Shown here one piece after another: positions 12,201 through 25,200 of a stretch of DNA of 64,000 nt. This stretch comes from Cyanoderma ruficeps (taxonomy: Eukaryota; Chordata; Aves; Passeriformes; Timaliidae), in NCBI GenBank assembly GCA_008694505.1, contig VZDJ01007749.1, positions 9,352,918 through 9,416,917 of the forward strand, given 5' to 3'. The position numbers were made by a program, and so were the translations under genes. Each line of letters begins with the position of its first letter. Within the stretch, counting starts at the first letter, position 1. The notes under the pieces are model-generated. The model was given only the letters and a program-made list of their open reading frames with translations. It made no database searches and had not been told where the DNA came from.

Positions 12201-15180
12201 CTGATCCCTTTTATTAGGGCTTAGGGTTACTCTTGGGAATGAAGAAAAGGTTCTGCAACCCAGTGGGATTTTGGGGGATGGGAAAGGATTGGGAACTCTT
12301 ACGAAGGGCCAAAAAACCCATGGAATTTCTCTGAAGTTACAATTTTGTATGACAAAACTTCTCACAATGAAGCCAGCTAAGGCCATAAGAGCAGCAGGAG
12401 AATCCCACAGGCCTCAGAGCACTCATAAAATATTGTATCTTGCAGTATAAGATTTGCATTCACTTCACCCCGATCATGCCATGCTCCCTGCAGTCAGACT
12501 TCCCTGGGCTCCCAACAGCTACAGCAGGGCAGCTGGATATCAAAGCTGCAAGCACAAGAAAATCCCTCCAAGTGAAGGATGAGAGTGCTGAGAGAGCAGC
12601 AAGGCACTCCTCTGCCCCTTCCATTCCTCCCTGTCCCCATCCCTGGGGCAGGAAGGTTGCAGAGAGTATGGAGGGGAGTGGGACACTTGTGATGTGGCTC
12701 AACTGCTTCTCCCTGGCAGGGTTTTTGCTCCTCTCCGCTTGTGTTAGCAAAGGGGAGCATATGGGCCTTGGAGATTCAATGTTTCATGGCTTACTTGGCT
12801 GTCAAAATGTTTCACATTATTATTTGTTGCAACATTCACGGTGATCATCTTTAAGGAAAAAAAACCTGTGCGGCAGGTCCCTAGATGCCCTTGCTGGGAG
12901 CAGATGTCGGAGCAAGAGCTCTGTTAAGCCTCTCTTGGATTTTTCATTTCCCACCCTTTGTACAGCCAACACAGCTCGACATGGAGCACACACAGCCTCT
13001 CTCATTGCCTGGCAGGACCCACTGAGGTGCTTTGGGGTGGCTGAAACTGGGAAACTTGCAGATGTATAGGGTGCTGAGACAGATTTGTAATCTGTATTGA
13101 TGGCACCATCTCCGGCCATGTGACAACCAAAGCAGATAAGCCTAGGACTGAACTGAAAAGATTTCTTAAAGCTGGTAATCAATATTGAGCAGCTCAACCT
13201 GTTGAGCTATCGGGTTTGGAGATCTCCCTGCGTGCAGGGTCGGGGGGAGCTCTGGGTTTGTGGAATGGGGAGATGCTGAGCTGATGCTGAGCTGCAGCCT
13301 GTCACAGTGCTGCAGGTTACTGGTACCTGCTGCAGGCAGTGACTTCAGCTGACATGGGGCTCTACAAAAGCCATGGGAAGAGTTTCATCATTGTGGAGGA
13401 GGAACCGCAATCAAAGGGATGATGAGTAAGGAGCCTGAGTATCACTCATCTGAGGCCTTGAAGTTTTGCTACAGGTCTGATTTTCCAAGAGTGCTTCACA
13501 TTGTCCCTTCTCCAGTGCCACAGGCTCAACAATTGAATCTCTAGCTGACACTGAAAGTTTCCATAGGGATTTCTCTGTTCAGTGTCCATGATGCTCCATG
13601 ACTTAAAAGTTTTCTGAGAAACTTGGTTTTGAGAGCAGTGCCAAACCTGAAGGACTTCCTAAAGGAGATCTCCCCATTCTGTGAGTTCTTTCCAGAACTC
13701 CTGTTGGAGCAAATCTGTTTTAAAACAAATAAAATGGTCTCATTCTTTGTAAAGACATAATGACTTTGCAGGAAGCAACTATTCAGGCCATTGTTGTCCA
13801 TAGCACAGGATAAAAACAAGTCTACCCTCAGCCAGATGGTCTGGGACAGAACTCCCCCCAAAAGTCACTGCCTTCCTTTTCAGACAGGGAAGGGAGCTGG
13901 TGTGTGTTGAGAGAAGTTGTGTATGGGTAACACCTCCTCAGAGACAGCACTCCCACAAAAGACAAATAAATTGTCTGCAGACAACCAAGCCTTTTGCTTC
14001 GTTTCCACGAGATGACTGGATTTTATGAAGCTGGACTGGTTAGACCGGCACATAAAGATGAAGGGAGAAGCTGAGCCTTTCTGTTCTTCTGTATTTATTG
14101 GGCAAAACAGCTGGGGTTCAAACACACTCCGTATTATGAAGCACCTATTAATATCGTCTCCTGATGGAGAACAGGGTATTTTTTTCTTCTTAAATGTTTA
14201 ATTAGCAGGCATTGTGTTATGTCTTTACTTCAATAAATTCCAGTTGAGAAAGATTTTGGGTGCACATGTGAATGAACGCTTGTCTTGAAAGACAGAGCAA
14301 AAAGAAATTCATAATCATGTTTCCCTTGTTGTATTTACTGTTTTGCTTCTAAAGGGAATATTACTCCACTAAGAGATTCATAATTAGGAGGATGCCAGAT
14401 GGGTTATCAATGTGGTTTTAAATTTTTATACGTAGAGTGCTTGTTTTTGCAGGGGATGCTTTGGTTCCGTGTACAGCAGTTAAATATAAATGTCTTCTAT
14501 GAGGCGACTGCTAACTATTCCATGGTTTTGAATTTGCTGTTAATTTAATTCTTCTTGCCTCCTTGCCTTCCCCCCCCCCCCCCTTTTTTTNTTTTTTTTT
14601 CTTTCCAGCTTCTCTGGTGGAGTAAATTAACTGAATCAACTACCCAGGTGAAAGAATAAAGCTTGAAAAGAGAACTGAAACTCATATATTCACCTGAAAA
14701 AGTCAACAGATTTACTCAGTAAAAAGAAATAAAAATTTGGGACTTTGACCATTTTTCTTAAATTCCAGGGAGAGGTGTTCTGGTTTGTCTGGGTGCCTCA
14801 GAGGCCATTGTGTGTGCCTAGAGCCATTGCCACAGAGAGGTGCAGCAGCACAGTGACAGTGAGGAGGAGAAGACCTGAGGCTGGAGAACCTCAGGTGGGG
14901 AGTGATGTGATCACAAAACAATTTCCAAAGGGAGAGTGAAAAGTTACAGGTGACCAAAAAATCACGGTGTGACAAGACCATGCACCAGACCGCACAGCTT
15001 GAATTAATGCCCCACAGAAATCCTACGCCTCCTTGGGAAGAGGAGATTCTGCCTCAGAGATTTTATACTTTCCAAATACAGGCTGGCTGAAGAGCCCTGC
15101 TGCAATCATCTCTGGCCCAGACAGTGGCAGAGTCCTGTGGTGTCATTGTGGGCCAGCTGCAGGAGGATGGGATGCCTGCA
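9300..15180. other. non-coding DNA, no gene recognised
   Basis: AT-rich sequence. From about 10,000 to 11,200 it is unusually free of simple repeats and holds several TAAT-type homeodomain core sites, so part of it may be conserved regulatory DNA. An A run lies at 11,415-11,432, a tandem GATGCTGAGCT pair near 13,270, and a C/T homopolymer with an N at 14,570-14,600. The open frames at 12,440-12,844 (134 codons) and 12,820-13,197 minus (125 codons) overlap frames on the other strand and resemble nothing known. Confidence 0.55.
14570..14600. repeat. C14 then T-run with ambiguous base
   Basis: A C run passes directly into a T run containing an N at 14,591, and ends in CTTTCCAG. The last bases look like a splice acceptor, but the sequence that follows meets a stop within a few codons in the frames I read, so I do not call an exon. 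Confidence 0.8.
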
Positions 15181-15185
15181 CAAAC

Positions 15186-15262
15186 ACGCACAGGCACAAA
15201 CACAGCAGACAGGTGTACACACACACCAGTGCATGCGTGTGTGTGTGTGCACGTGTGTGTGT
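15186..15262. repeat. CA/GT microsatellite forming a self-complementary pair
   Basis: CA-rich repeats (a pure run at 15,217-15,226) are followed about ten bases later by GT-rich repeats (15,237-15,249 and again to 15,262). The CA and GT runs are reverse complements on the same strand, so the locus can fold into a hairpin as well as slip by replication. The open frames reported across it on both strands are repeat artefacts. Confidence 0.85.
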
Positions 15263-15269
15263 TCTTCAC

Positions 15270-17610
15270 CTTTATAATCAGCACGCTTCAACCTTCTGTG
15301 CCAAAGTGAAACTCCTCTCTGCAGGACCTATGTCAAAGCCACCACATCTTCCTCGTCACCTGCCAAGGCTCTGGGTCAGACAAAAGGTCCATGTCCCCTT
15401 TCCTCTTTCTTATTCCAAGTCCCCGCTCTGTCCCACGGTTTAGGAGCTGCAATAAACAGAAGGGAGCCACACACAGCATAATGATAACCCAGATGACACT
15501 GTCAGATCTGCATTCATTCCATATGTAAGTGTTACTGAAGGAGAAGATGTTGTTATTAAACACTGGGAAAGGGTGACCAGAACTGGCAAAAAAACAAGGG
15601 AAACCACAATGGAAACAGAAAGATCATTAAAGTAACAAAACCAGTTTATGAAAAATCTGTATCAGGTTAGGGACAAATCCAAACCAAAACCTTAGAAATG
15701 TCTCAGAAAACTTTTAGGGGTCAGCTCATCATCTCTGAGCATGGTTTTCAAGAAAAATCTCATTGTCACAGTGTGTCTTGTGTAGGGAATCACAACCTTG
15801 CAAGATCCAAAGCTGGAGCATAGACCTGATTCTCTAGAGCAGAAGCCAGATTGAAGACTGATTGATGAGAACAGATTAAAAAAAAATTTACTAAGGGGTT
15901 TGAGTTCAATGGCAGCTGCTAAAAGGATACATTTTCAAAGGGAAATAAAGGACTCTGTCATACATGTAAAAGCATGTTGGGTTTACATGTCGTAATCATG
16001 CTGTACTGGTATAAGTGAAATCAGGAAATCCTCAGACTATCAACAGAAAATAACCCTTAATGATAGGGACAGTGAGGGAAAGGTCACATGAGATCATCAG
16101 GTCATTTTCATCAGAGAAATTTAAAATTATTCTTGATGGAATGTAAGAGAAAGTTGTGTGGAGGAAGCTCTTACATGATATAGAGATTGGACTGAGAGGA
16201 TGTCCATGGGTTTGTGGGGACAAAGGCAAAACTTCATGAGCAATATTAATTGGGGTTTTATTCAACTGAAGTTTAAGACCCACAGGTGCTGGCTCTGTGG
16301 CTTGCTACTGAGAGGATGGCCTTGTGTTTTCAAGTTTGCTTTAACCATCTCCATCTCATCTGGGGAGAGGTTTTATCAAGTGGATAGAACTGTCCCTCTT
16401 TCCTCCACATGGAGCATTTCTGCGTTTGAAGAAACTTGTCCTGCTGGTGCTTTTCTTCAGTTCTGTACAGCCACAGATTACAAAGCAAACATCCCACAGT
16501 CTAACCTGTATGTGAGTGGCAAAATTTCACTATGTGCTGTTAATTCTTCCATCCCTCTGCTTCTCTTTGGCTTTCCTCCCACAAAGCCTCTGGGGAGACT
16601 CCCTCCTTCCAGCGACAGGGAAAGCAGGGACAGGAGATGCTCAGGGAGGAAGCTGATCTGACCTCAATTTCTGCAGCAGCACAGCCAAGAGAGTTTTGTG
16701 GAGGGGTTAGAAGTACCCTTGGTTTGCACAGCAGTGATGAATTTCGCTAAATGCAATGGGGAACATGATGATAATTAGGAGAAATTAGAAGATGTAGCAG
16801 TCCAAATTGAAAGAGGTAACTGGCCAGTGAAGGAACGGCTGTATGTCTGCTTGGAGGGTTGCCTATCTCACACATATTCTGCACTGCCCTTCTAGTCTTT
16901 TCCATAAACTCACATCTATTCAGGAGCAGCAGGGTTGGGAGTTTTTCAGAACTTCTCTAAGCATCGTTTATGGGACAATGTGGTAAACATTCCCCTACCT
17001 TGTCAGGCCATAATGGCAGGTGTGCAACTTCACTGGGCTTAGGGGTCATTTTCAAAAAAATAATGTGTTGAACCTTTCACATTTTCTAGATGTGGATAAG
17101 AGGGAGAAACTGTGGTGATTTAAACTCCCAGAACTACTTCACTATAGAGCTATGGCTCCCTATGCTCCTATTTCTTATCGTAACAGTGTCAGCAACCTTC
17201 TGCTAACATGTGTGGGTGTAGAAGTTTTTCTGAGATCCCAGAACCGAAAGACTCTTACCTGCATCTTTGTTTTCCTTCTTGTGCTAATAATAGCAGCTAT
17301 ATTCCTAGCAAAAATATTCAGAGGACCATGTTACGCCTGTTTCTTAAATTGCGATCATTATGTGACTAATCATAATAATAATATTATATTAGGGAGAAAA
17401 ATGTTGGAAGATATTCCCCAGAGGAAAATGAATTTCTTTTTATCATCTACAGTAGTTTATTTCACATATTCATGACCCTCCTGGTATTCTTTTTTTTTTT
17501 TTTATGATGAGCCATAAAAATGACAAAATACATTAGCAAAGTTCTCGGTTTATGCTAAAATGACCATATTCAAAAATAATAACAGAGACTTGTATCAGCA
17601 ATGCAAAAGA
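15270..17610. other. non-coding DNA, no gene recognised
   Basis: No recognisable repeat or gene. The 153-codon open frame at 16,200-16,661 (plus) and the 107-codon frame at 17,152-17,475 (plus) look like no family I know. The second contains a hydrophobic stretch (LTCIFVFLLVLIIAAIFLA) that would look like a membrane segment. It is followed by Asn-rich low complexity, has no partner exon, and is most likely chance. Confidence 0.5.
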
Positions 17611-17619
17611 TGCATGAAG

Positions 17620-17990
17620 TAATTGGCGCTTAATTTGTACACAAACTGTCAAGGCAGTTTTCCTCACGGCCTGCATCTTCTGAATTCATTAGTCTCTAAT
17701 TAAGGCCAGTTGGGACCAGCAGTTAGAAGGTTAAAGAGGTTCTGACAGCCCTAATCATTGCTCAGGAAGCTGAAAATGTATGCAAAGTCTCGGCAGATGG
17801 GGTGAGATCTGCTTCTGCCAAGTGATAACTGTTATTCCTTTGCACCTCCAAAGCTGTCATCCTAATAGGCACATTTTAAATTTATTAATGCTCTAGTTAC
17901 AATGCATACACAGTCTCTAATGGTATGTCATTCAGAGTATATAAACTGAGCAATTAACACATATTACCTGGTAATGGTAAAATTATTTGT
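17620..17990. promoter_or_regulatory. candidate conserved non-coding block
   Basis: About 370 bases with no simple repeat and no usable open frame, but several homeodomain-type cores (TTAATTTG, CTAATTAAGG, GCAATTAACA). The even, complex composition resembles deeply conserved vertebrate enhancers. This is inference from texture only. An alignment to chicken, alligator and human would decide it. Confidence 0.3.
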
Positions 17991-17999
17991 TGCCTGTTT

Positions 18000-19200
18000 G
18001 ATATTTTTTTCAGTTTCCTAATCCAGCAAGAATAGTCATAAGAAAAGACTTTTCTTTGTTAAAAATGGGGGGATTCTGAGCTGCTTGTTTGTTGACCATG
18101 AATTCTTTGTTTCTGCAGACAAAAAGCTCACAAGCCAGAACTAACTTTTCTTTGATTTCCAGTCCCCCAAGATTTTGGTTTTGGGGATTATAGTTTTTTC
18201 AGACTTAAAATTTAAAGATATGTGTCTTCAATAGTTCAAATATAATTTTAGAAGGAGATTTTTTTTCTACATTTTTAAGCCCTTTTAAAAAATAGTAGGT
18301 GAATTTCTCAGCCAGATGTTGTTGTTGTCCTCCCCTCCTTCTCCACTACTTCAGTGAGGTGCCCATATTATGTCCCCCTCTGTGGTGGTATCTCTCTCCT
18401 TAATCCTATTTGGTTTAAAGCTGCCTAATCAAGGGAAAGGCATGTTTTTAGGTCTCTCAGCCCATGTGAAGGCTTCAGCCATGGGAGGCCTTTAATTGCA
18501 TGTAGCTCTGGTGCCCCGGAGGGTTGTGAGGGGAGAGCCCACAGCAGAGCCTCCCGTGCAGGGAGCGGAGCAGCCACCAGAGCTCAGGAATCCCAAAGAG
18601 TGCTAATCATGTGCTAAGATGTTAATGTAAGCAACGGAACAATTGTGTACCCAGTCACTTATAGAAAAGCCAGGAGCCTACTCCTCTGTTAGAATTAATT
18701 GATTTCGCTGTGTGTAATGAGCACAGCACAAATACGGAGAGGGAAGGTGGTGCGATTGAACTGCGCGCCTGGCTCTACATTCCACAGCCTGAGTCATAAC
18801 TGACTCCAAAAACATAATCAAAGACTTCAAAATGGTACAATATGGGCATGAGGGACAATCACAGACCAACTTTCTGCTGCTCTGATTTCTCCAGGCTGCA
18901 TTTCAGACTGTAGCACCTGAGAGCAGCTCATCAGAGATGGGGCCCAGGGCGCACCTTCTAGACAGCAGCTCCAATCTTGTATTTTCTTGATGCATCAGCA
19001 GTCCTGATGAAGTCCAAGGAGAGTTTTCAGGCTTGGGAGCTGTGTGGCCAGACCTTGTGATAGGCAACAGAACCTCCCTGATGGCTACAGATAGTGGCAG
19101 CAGAAAGCGCTGCCAAGATGGTCCCTGCCAGAACCTGGGGTTAAATGGCCCTGCTATACTCCCTCCCTCTGCAAAAGTACTTTCTTCAGTAGGTCTCCAA
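18000..19200. other. non-coding DNA, no gene recognised
   Basis: Mixed-composition sequence. A somewhat GC-richer stretch at 18,480-18,600 has few CpGs. No repeat family, RNA gene or convincing open frame was seen. Confidence 0.5.
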
Positions 19201-19204
19201 GCAA

Positions 19205-19255
19205 ATAAGGATCATTAATCTCATTTTACATCAAGGGAAGCTCAGGAACAGAATG
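19205..19255 (+). mobile_element. possible MIR SINE tail fragment
   Basis: The stretch around ATTAATCTCATTTTACATC and GGGAAGCTCAGGAACAGA follows the order of the MIR 3' region (a cattttacagatgaggaaactgaggc-like block). The match is short and contains changes, and the most diagnostic later block (cttgcccaaggtcac) is absent. Confidence 0.3.
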
Positions 19256-19259
19256 AAAA

Positions 19260-22200
19260 AAATACTGGTACCTGTAGTGGGAAAAAAAAATTTAAAAATT
19301 GGAAAACCTAGAAACCCCCACCTACAGATCATATAAGAAGGGAAGGGAAGAGAATCAAAGCTGATAAATTTTATAGAACAACTTTGACCTATATGGTTTT
19401 CAGAGAATGGGTAAAAGCCTTGATCACCTTGACCTGCATCACTGTTGTATAGGAGAGCGTTACTCTAATGATCCTCACCTTCTGATGTGGATGTACAGCA
19501 GAGCTCTAATCCTAACAACTTTCAAGTTTGAGCAGCACACAACCAGCGTGGAGCATGCTTAAGCCTAAACTATAGATAGCCCCCTGAGTTACGGTAGCTT
19601 TATGCCAGGACAGTTCATTTCCACTGAGATCTCTCTTATCTGAATGATCTACTTTGCTCCTAGAGCACTGCTAAGTGGTGTGGTACCTCCTAGGCTGAGT
19701 TTCAGGTTACAAAATGCACCCTATCCTGGCCTCTAGACAGAGACAGACATTTATTTTCTTCAAAACAAAACTTACATTAAAGCAGAACAAGCTCTCAGGA
19801 TACCCCTCTGCACCCACAGTTTGATGTGTATACCCACAAACCCACATGAGGGAGGGAGGATGGTCAAGAAGCAGGACACATCTCTGGAGGTTCTTTACTT
19901 ACACTGAGGCACTGTCCAGTAGGCTGTCCAAGACATGTAATTCTAGATTATTGTATATAGCAGTGGGCAAAAACTGAATTTTCTACAAAGCTTCTAACCC
20001 AATAAATAAATGTATTAAATTACAGTGGCATAAATGTGGTGGGGCTCTGGTTTAGGCACATTTGAGCAGCCAGAAGGCACACCATGTTGACACAAAGCTA
20101 GGAAACCGCTCAGCTGTGGAGACTCAGCTTCCCATTTCTTCAAGTACCTCTCTCCCAACCAGTCTGGAGCAGAGAAACCAGCGAATATCATATGCTGCAG
20201 ATGGATCAGCGATGGATCGTGTACAGCTAGCTGAGTCTGGCATGGTCTGATTTCTCTCGTGTTTGCTGGCTACTTACACAGCCAACAGCCAGACATTTGT
20301 GGGGTAAATCATTTCCAGTTGTTTCACAGAAGAAAACTGTCCAGCAGTATAAATAGTAATTCCTCTCGGACAGGGTTTCAGTGTTTGTCTGGGGCTCTGG
20401 GGCTCCACTGCTTCCTTTCAGACCCACCCCTCACCCAGCACATCTTCTCTTGGGGAAAGGTCGGAGGTCCCTGCTGCAGGCCAGTCACAGACAGCAAAAA
20501 GAGGTGCCAGCTATTTTTTCTAAATTTTTGTCATTGTCCATACGTAAGTGGACAACGTTACAAACACCAGTAGAAACTCTTGGTCAAAAATAATGGAGGC
20601 AAATTGCTTGTAAAATTGTAAGTGACAAAGTTGCTTTGTTTTTACCGCTTATAATGCATAAAACTTGAGGGACTGGACACAGACTGATGCTTTGCTAAGA
20701 GACAGTTCAGCCCATGTGAAAATTACTGGATGTTGCTGTGGCCTTTGCTGGCTGTTATGTGCTGAGGAGGCTCTGGAGATAGGGAAAGCTGAGCAGCAAG
20801 AATCTCAGTTTTGCTTAAATTCTGCAATTTGTTGCTCTTCCCTTTACCTTCTCCTCTAGGCAGTGCAAGGTGATGCCCTCTTCTCACTGCCTGCACAGAG
20901 TCACACAAGAGCCATGTCCTGCCAGCCAGCACAGGGATTTCTCTGCTGCTTTTCAGCTTCCTGATGCTAGTGTAGAAGGGCAGCAGAAGGAAAAGGGCCA
21001 TGCAGATGATGACCCCACACTGTGCTGAGCCCCAGGTGCCATCTCTGGCCCACTGGCATCTGGTGTGGCATTGAGAAGTCAGGGCAAGCACAGAAACATA
21101 TGGGGAGCCGTGGTGTAGCTTGGTGGTGTCACTGCTCTGCTCTGAGTCACGGCATATCATTCTGGGAGAATCCACTCTTCATCGAGGAGCAGCCAATGCT
21201 CAAGATGCAATGGGAAGAGGTCTCTGCAGCTGGAGAGAGGTGCTGGCTTCCCTCAAAGGCCACATTTGAACAGAGGGATATTCCTCCAGCTCAGCCAGTG
21301 ACACTGCAATGTCCTGCTCATCTTCTTGTTCAACAAAGTGCCTTTCATGCAAATTGTCAATTCTTTCCAACTACTTGTTCTGCACCACATCTTGCCTATA
21401 GCCAGAATTTGGGATGTGTCATGCCAATTCAGTTCATATTGCTGGGTCTCCACATCACACACCCAGGAAAAATGAGTCTTGTTGGGCCAGACAGTGCTAA
21501 ATGATATCACACTGAGGATGAGATGAGGGCAGATTGATCACTGCCCTTGTGTGCAATGCCTGCTGCAAGGTGTGATGTGAAACACACCCAGGTCACAAGG
21601 GCTTGAAAGTGCCACAAAACTGAGTGATTTTCTTGTGGTGGTAGAAGAGCTCTCTACCGCTGTTTTATCACACTCATCACTCTGTTTCTGCTGAAAACAA
21701 ATGGAGGTTCAGGGCAGCTGAGTGAACAACCTGAAGGACTGGCAGCAGCAGAACCAGACAGCACACAGCTTCACACCGGGGTGAAACTTGGGTTGCCTAG
21801 GAGCAGCTCTTCCAGGATTGTACCAGAGCAAGCAGGGCACCTTCATCTTCCAGGGACCCCTAAAGATCTTCTGTCTGCTTTACAACAGGGTTCAGCCTCC
21901 AGTGGCCACCCCAGGTAAGAGGAGGCCAAAGTGGTTTTCCAGTGCCACCTTTTTTTCTAGGCAGTCCAGCTTGATAAAGCCAACATATACATGGCCCCAT
22001 AATCTTAAAGGATATTCCAAAAGTTTTGGTGTCAAAGAAACCTCCTGTGATAAATAATGTAAATCATAAAGTAGAAAAACAGAAGCATTTATAAAACTAC
22101 AGACTGGAGTGAGCCCTTCTGTTGGAGCTCTCCTGGACATTAAGCATTTCTCCTTGGATACATGTACAGTGATTTTAAGCAGATTGTATCTTCAATGTTA

Positions 22201-25200
22201 CAGCCTCTGACATATAGTTATTACAGTTGATGCTGCTTGCAGTCAAAGCAAGATGTGACTTGTCTACTATACCATGCAAAGGTGAACAGCTCAGTAAGAA
22301 AAGATTCAAGCAGCATAATCCATTAGAGTCCATTTACAAACTAACTGATATTTTACAGACATTCAACAGACGTTCAATCAAATCATAATCTCAGAAACCT
22401 GCCAACAATAAAACCCATAAATTAAAATCAAGTTATATAAGCATGACTTGATGAACCTGATGTAATCTGATGGCATGAGATGCATATCCTACATTAAGTA
22501 ACAAATTCCCCTTCTTTTCTCTTATCCATTAATAGAGGGGCAGAAAATGAGTAGCGAATGTTTTGTAGCCAGCAAACCTGAACCTGAACACAAGGACATT
22601 ATTTTATGAGGGATTATTTGTCATTAATTTCACCTTTTTATTAACAAATTGATGGCTGAATAGACTTCCCATTAAATGCAAGACAATTCTTCCTTTTAAA
22701 AAGCATTTTACAGGGTATGGTGTGTGGTAAGACCAAAGCAGAATGATCTTTGCTTCTGTGCTGCTCATAAACAGCAAAGGGCTGTGTCTTGTGGCCATCC
22801 TCAGATTTTTCTTCTCTGCTGCAACTGCAGACTCTGGCTGGGTCTTACTCAAGGGAGAACAGGTAAGCTACAAATTTGCTCATGACTGCCTTCAGGAAAG
22901 AGAGTATCTTGCTGGAATTGGGTATCTTGCCTTCATGACCAGGAATCGTGCTCTAATGGCATCGCTGGTCATAGCATGGAAGGTGAAGCATGCTGAAGTA
23001 AGGCCTGAGTAGGGGTTTCTTAACATGTTTAGGAGTGAAATTTCAGCTTTTGTGGAACACGAGGGTGCACAGGAGTCTGAGGGCAATCACAGGTGAACAA
23101 GCTGCCTAAAATTGCATGAAAGGGCGATTTTGGGAGCATATATTTATTACCTTGATTATATGTCTCATACACCTCCAACGCCCATCTGCAGAAAAGGTCT
23201 GAGGCCTGCTCTTCCAGCTGTTTGCTTGGAGTAGCAAAGGCATTCTGATCCTGGAAAAGGAACAAATGCCCTATTTCACACCCTGTGCTGTCCCATCCAA
23301 CCCATGCTTCAGCCTAGAATTTGTGGAAATAGCTTCACAAATGCAACCAGATATCTGCGTAGACCTAATGAAGCTTAACTGCCACATGTTTGTTACATTT
23401 TCAGAGTGAAGAGCACTGCAGTCTGAATATCTAAATTAATCCTGTGTTACCAGGCCAGCTACCATGACATTTCTATGTTCCAGCATAATGCAAACATAAC
23501 AATTAATTTGATTTCCTTATATCAGAAAAGCAAACCAAGAAATGGATATCAAAGTCTTGACATGAACTTCTTTGAACAGAGATGAGGTTTTCTCTAAACT
23601 AAGGGGCCTGAAAGCACCTGCAAGCTGCAGGAATGGGGCAGACTCACTGGGGACATTGGGGACAGCTGGGGAGGGAGGACCTGAGCAAATGCAGCCTGCA
23701 CCTTCCTATGACCTTTCCTTACCTAAGCTCTGGCTCACAATGCTTCATAACTTAAAGGCTACAGCTTTTGTAAAAAACTGAAAAAGTGGGTGCTGAAATC
23801 CCATTGAAAATAGATGCTGCATCCCTGTAGGTCTTGAATCCATCTGAAATGCTTGTGGTGGTGATGATGAAGCCATTGAAATGTGTCCTGCATTAGGGTG
23901 ACATGGTTCTTCCTGACCCTTAAAGATTACACCTGCAAATATAACCCTTAGGGATATTTTTAGAGGAACTCTCAGCTAGGAAAAAGACAAGCTCCTGAGA
24001 ACAATAAGAAGAAACAGTTTGAAAATAGATGAGAAGCACAATTCAATTTTATCCTTATTTAAAATTAGGATGCCTCATTTTAAGTAAAGGAATTTCATTC
24101 ATGTGCATTTTTTCCTTGTTTTAAATGGAAAAGGATTTATGACTGACATAGACTCTGTTCTGTTCAGGTGAGGAAAAAACAGACCTACTTATATATTTAT
24201 AATATTATCTAAGTAAAGAAGTCCCAGGTGGTGCAGAAGCTTTTTTTTTTTTTCCATTGTGGTTATTTTCAGTGACCTGGCTTTGACTCAGCATATAGGA
24301 AAGGCAATGGGTGCTGGCACACAGGAACCTTCCCTATGCCGTGGGAGAAGTTGGGAGCTCCCACGTCTGGGGCTGAGCTGGGGACCCCCTGGTGGGGGCA
24401 GAGGCTTCTGCCTAACAGAGCTGAATGAGCTAAAAGCTTTCCAAACATTGTCTACGTGTGAAAGAAAGAACAACTTTCTCCAGATATGTTTTGCTAAGGT
24501 TCAGCTTCTCTTTTGAACGAGAAGCCTCTTCAAAGGGATTGGCTTTTTCATCTCAATGCCGTAGCGAAACAATACTCAGTTCTTGGTACTGAATGTCTTC
24601 AATTACCACAATACCTTGCAGGATATGACACTAGAAAGCTTATGCACAGAGAGGATAATTTTGGTTCATAGCCTCTAAATGTTCCCAGCCGCAATGGTGT
24701 GGTGAAAGAAGATGTCTTCCAAGAAGTTCACATTACTGGCTGGAGTAAAATAAAATAGCTATATTGTTTCAGCCAGCAATTTCTTCCCATTGTCTTCGCT
24801 TTAAAAACCAAGCATACTCAAAGGCGAAGGGATGTGTTTCACTACAATTTGAGAACTGTACTGTAACCAAATATTATCTTCATTTTGCTCCGTGTTTCAT
24901 GTTACTTTTTGGTCCTTGAGTTCTCCAAAGTTCATCACTGTCTGTGACATTACTGTGACTTGCTAACTTTCTCATTATTTCCCCAATCAATAGGAGAACA
25001 ATATATGGTGTTAGTCTGTATTTCAGTTGCCTGTCACTCAGTGTTTTATCTCCATTGATACTCCAGGTACTGCTCACAGAAACCAAAGTAGGCTGTCTTG
25101 TCTTCCACTAATCTTGAATGCCTTTTGTTCAAGAGGTGTTTTGTATTCATCAGTCAACTAAGGACTCATCCTGAAGAAGCCCTCAGTCAGCACATAGATC

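Noticed and set aside
16200..16661. 153-codon open frame on the plus strand
   Set aside because: No recognisable motif and no splice-site context that would join it to other exons.
17152..17475. Possible small membrane protein (hydrophobic stretch in a 107-codon frame)
   Set aside because: The hydrophobic run comes from T-rich DNA, the tail is Asn low complexity, and nothing links it to another exon.
21022..21504. 160-codon open frame on the plus strand
   Set aside because: It overlaps a 150-codon frame on the opposite strand and resembles no known family; likely chance.
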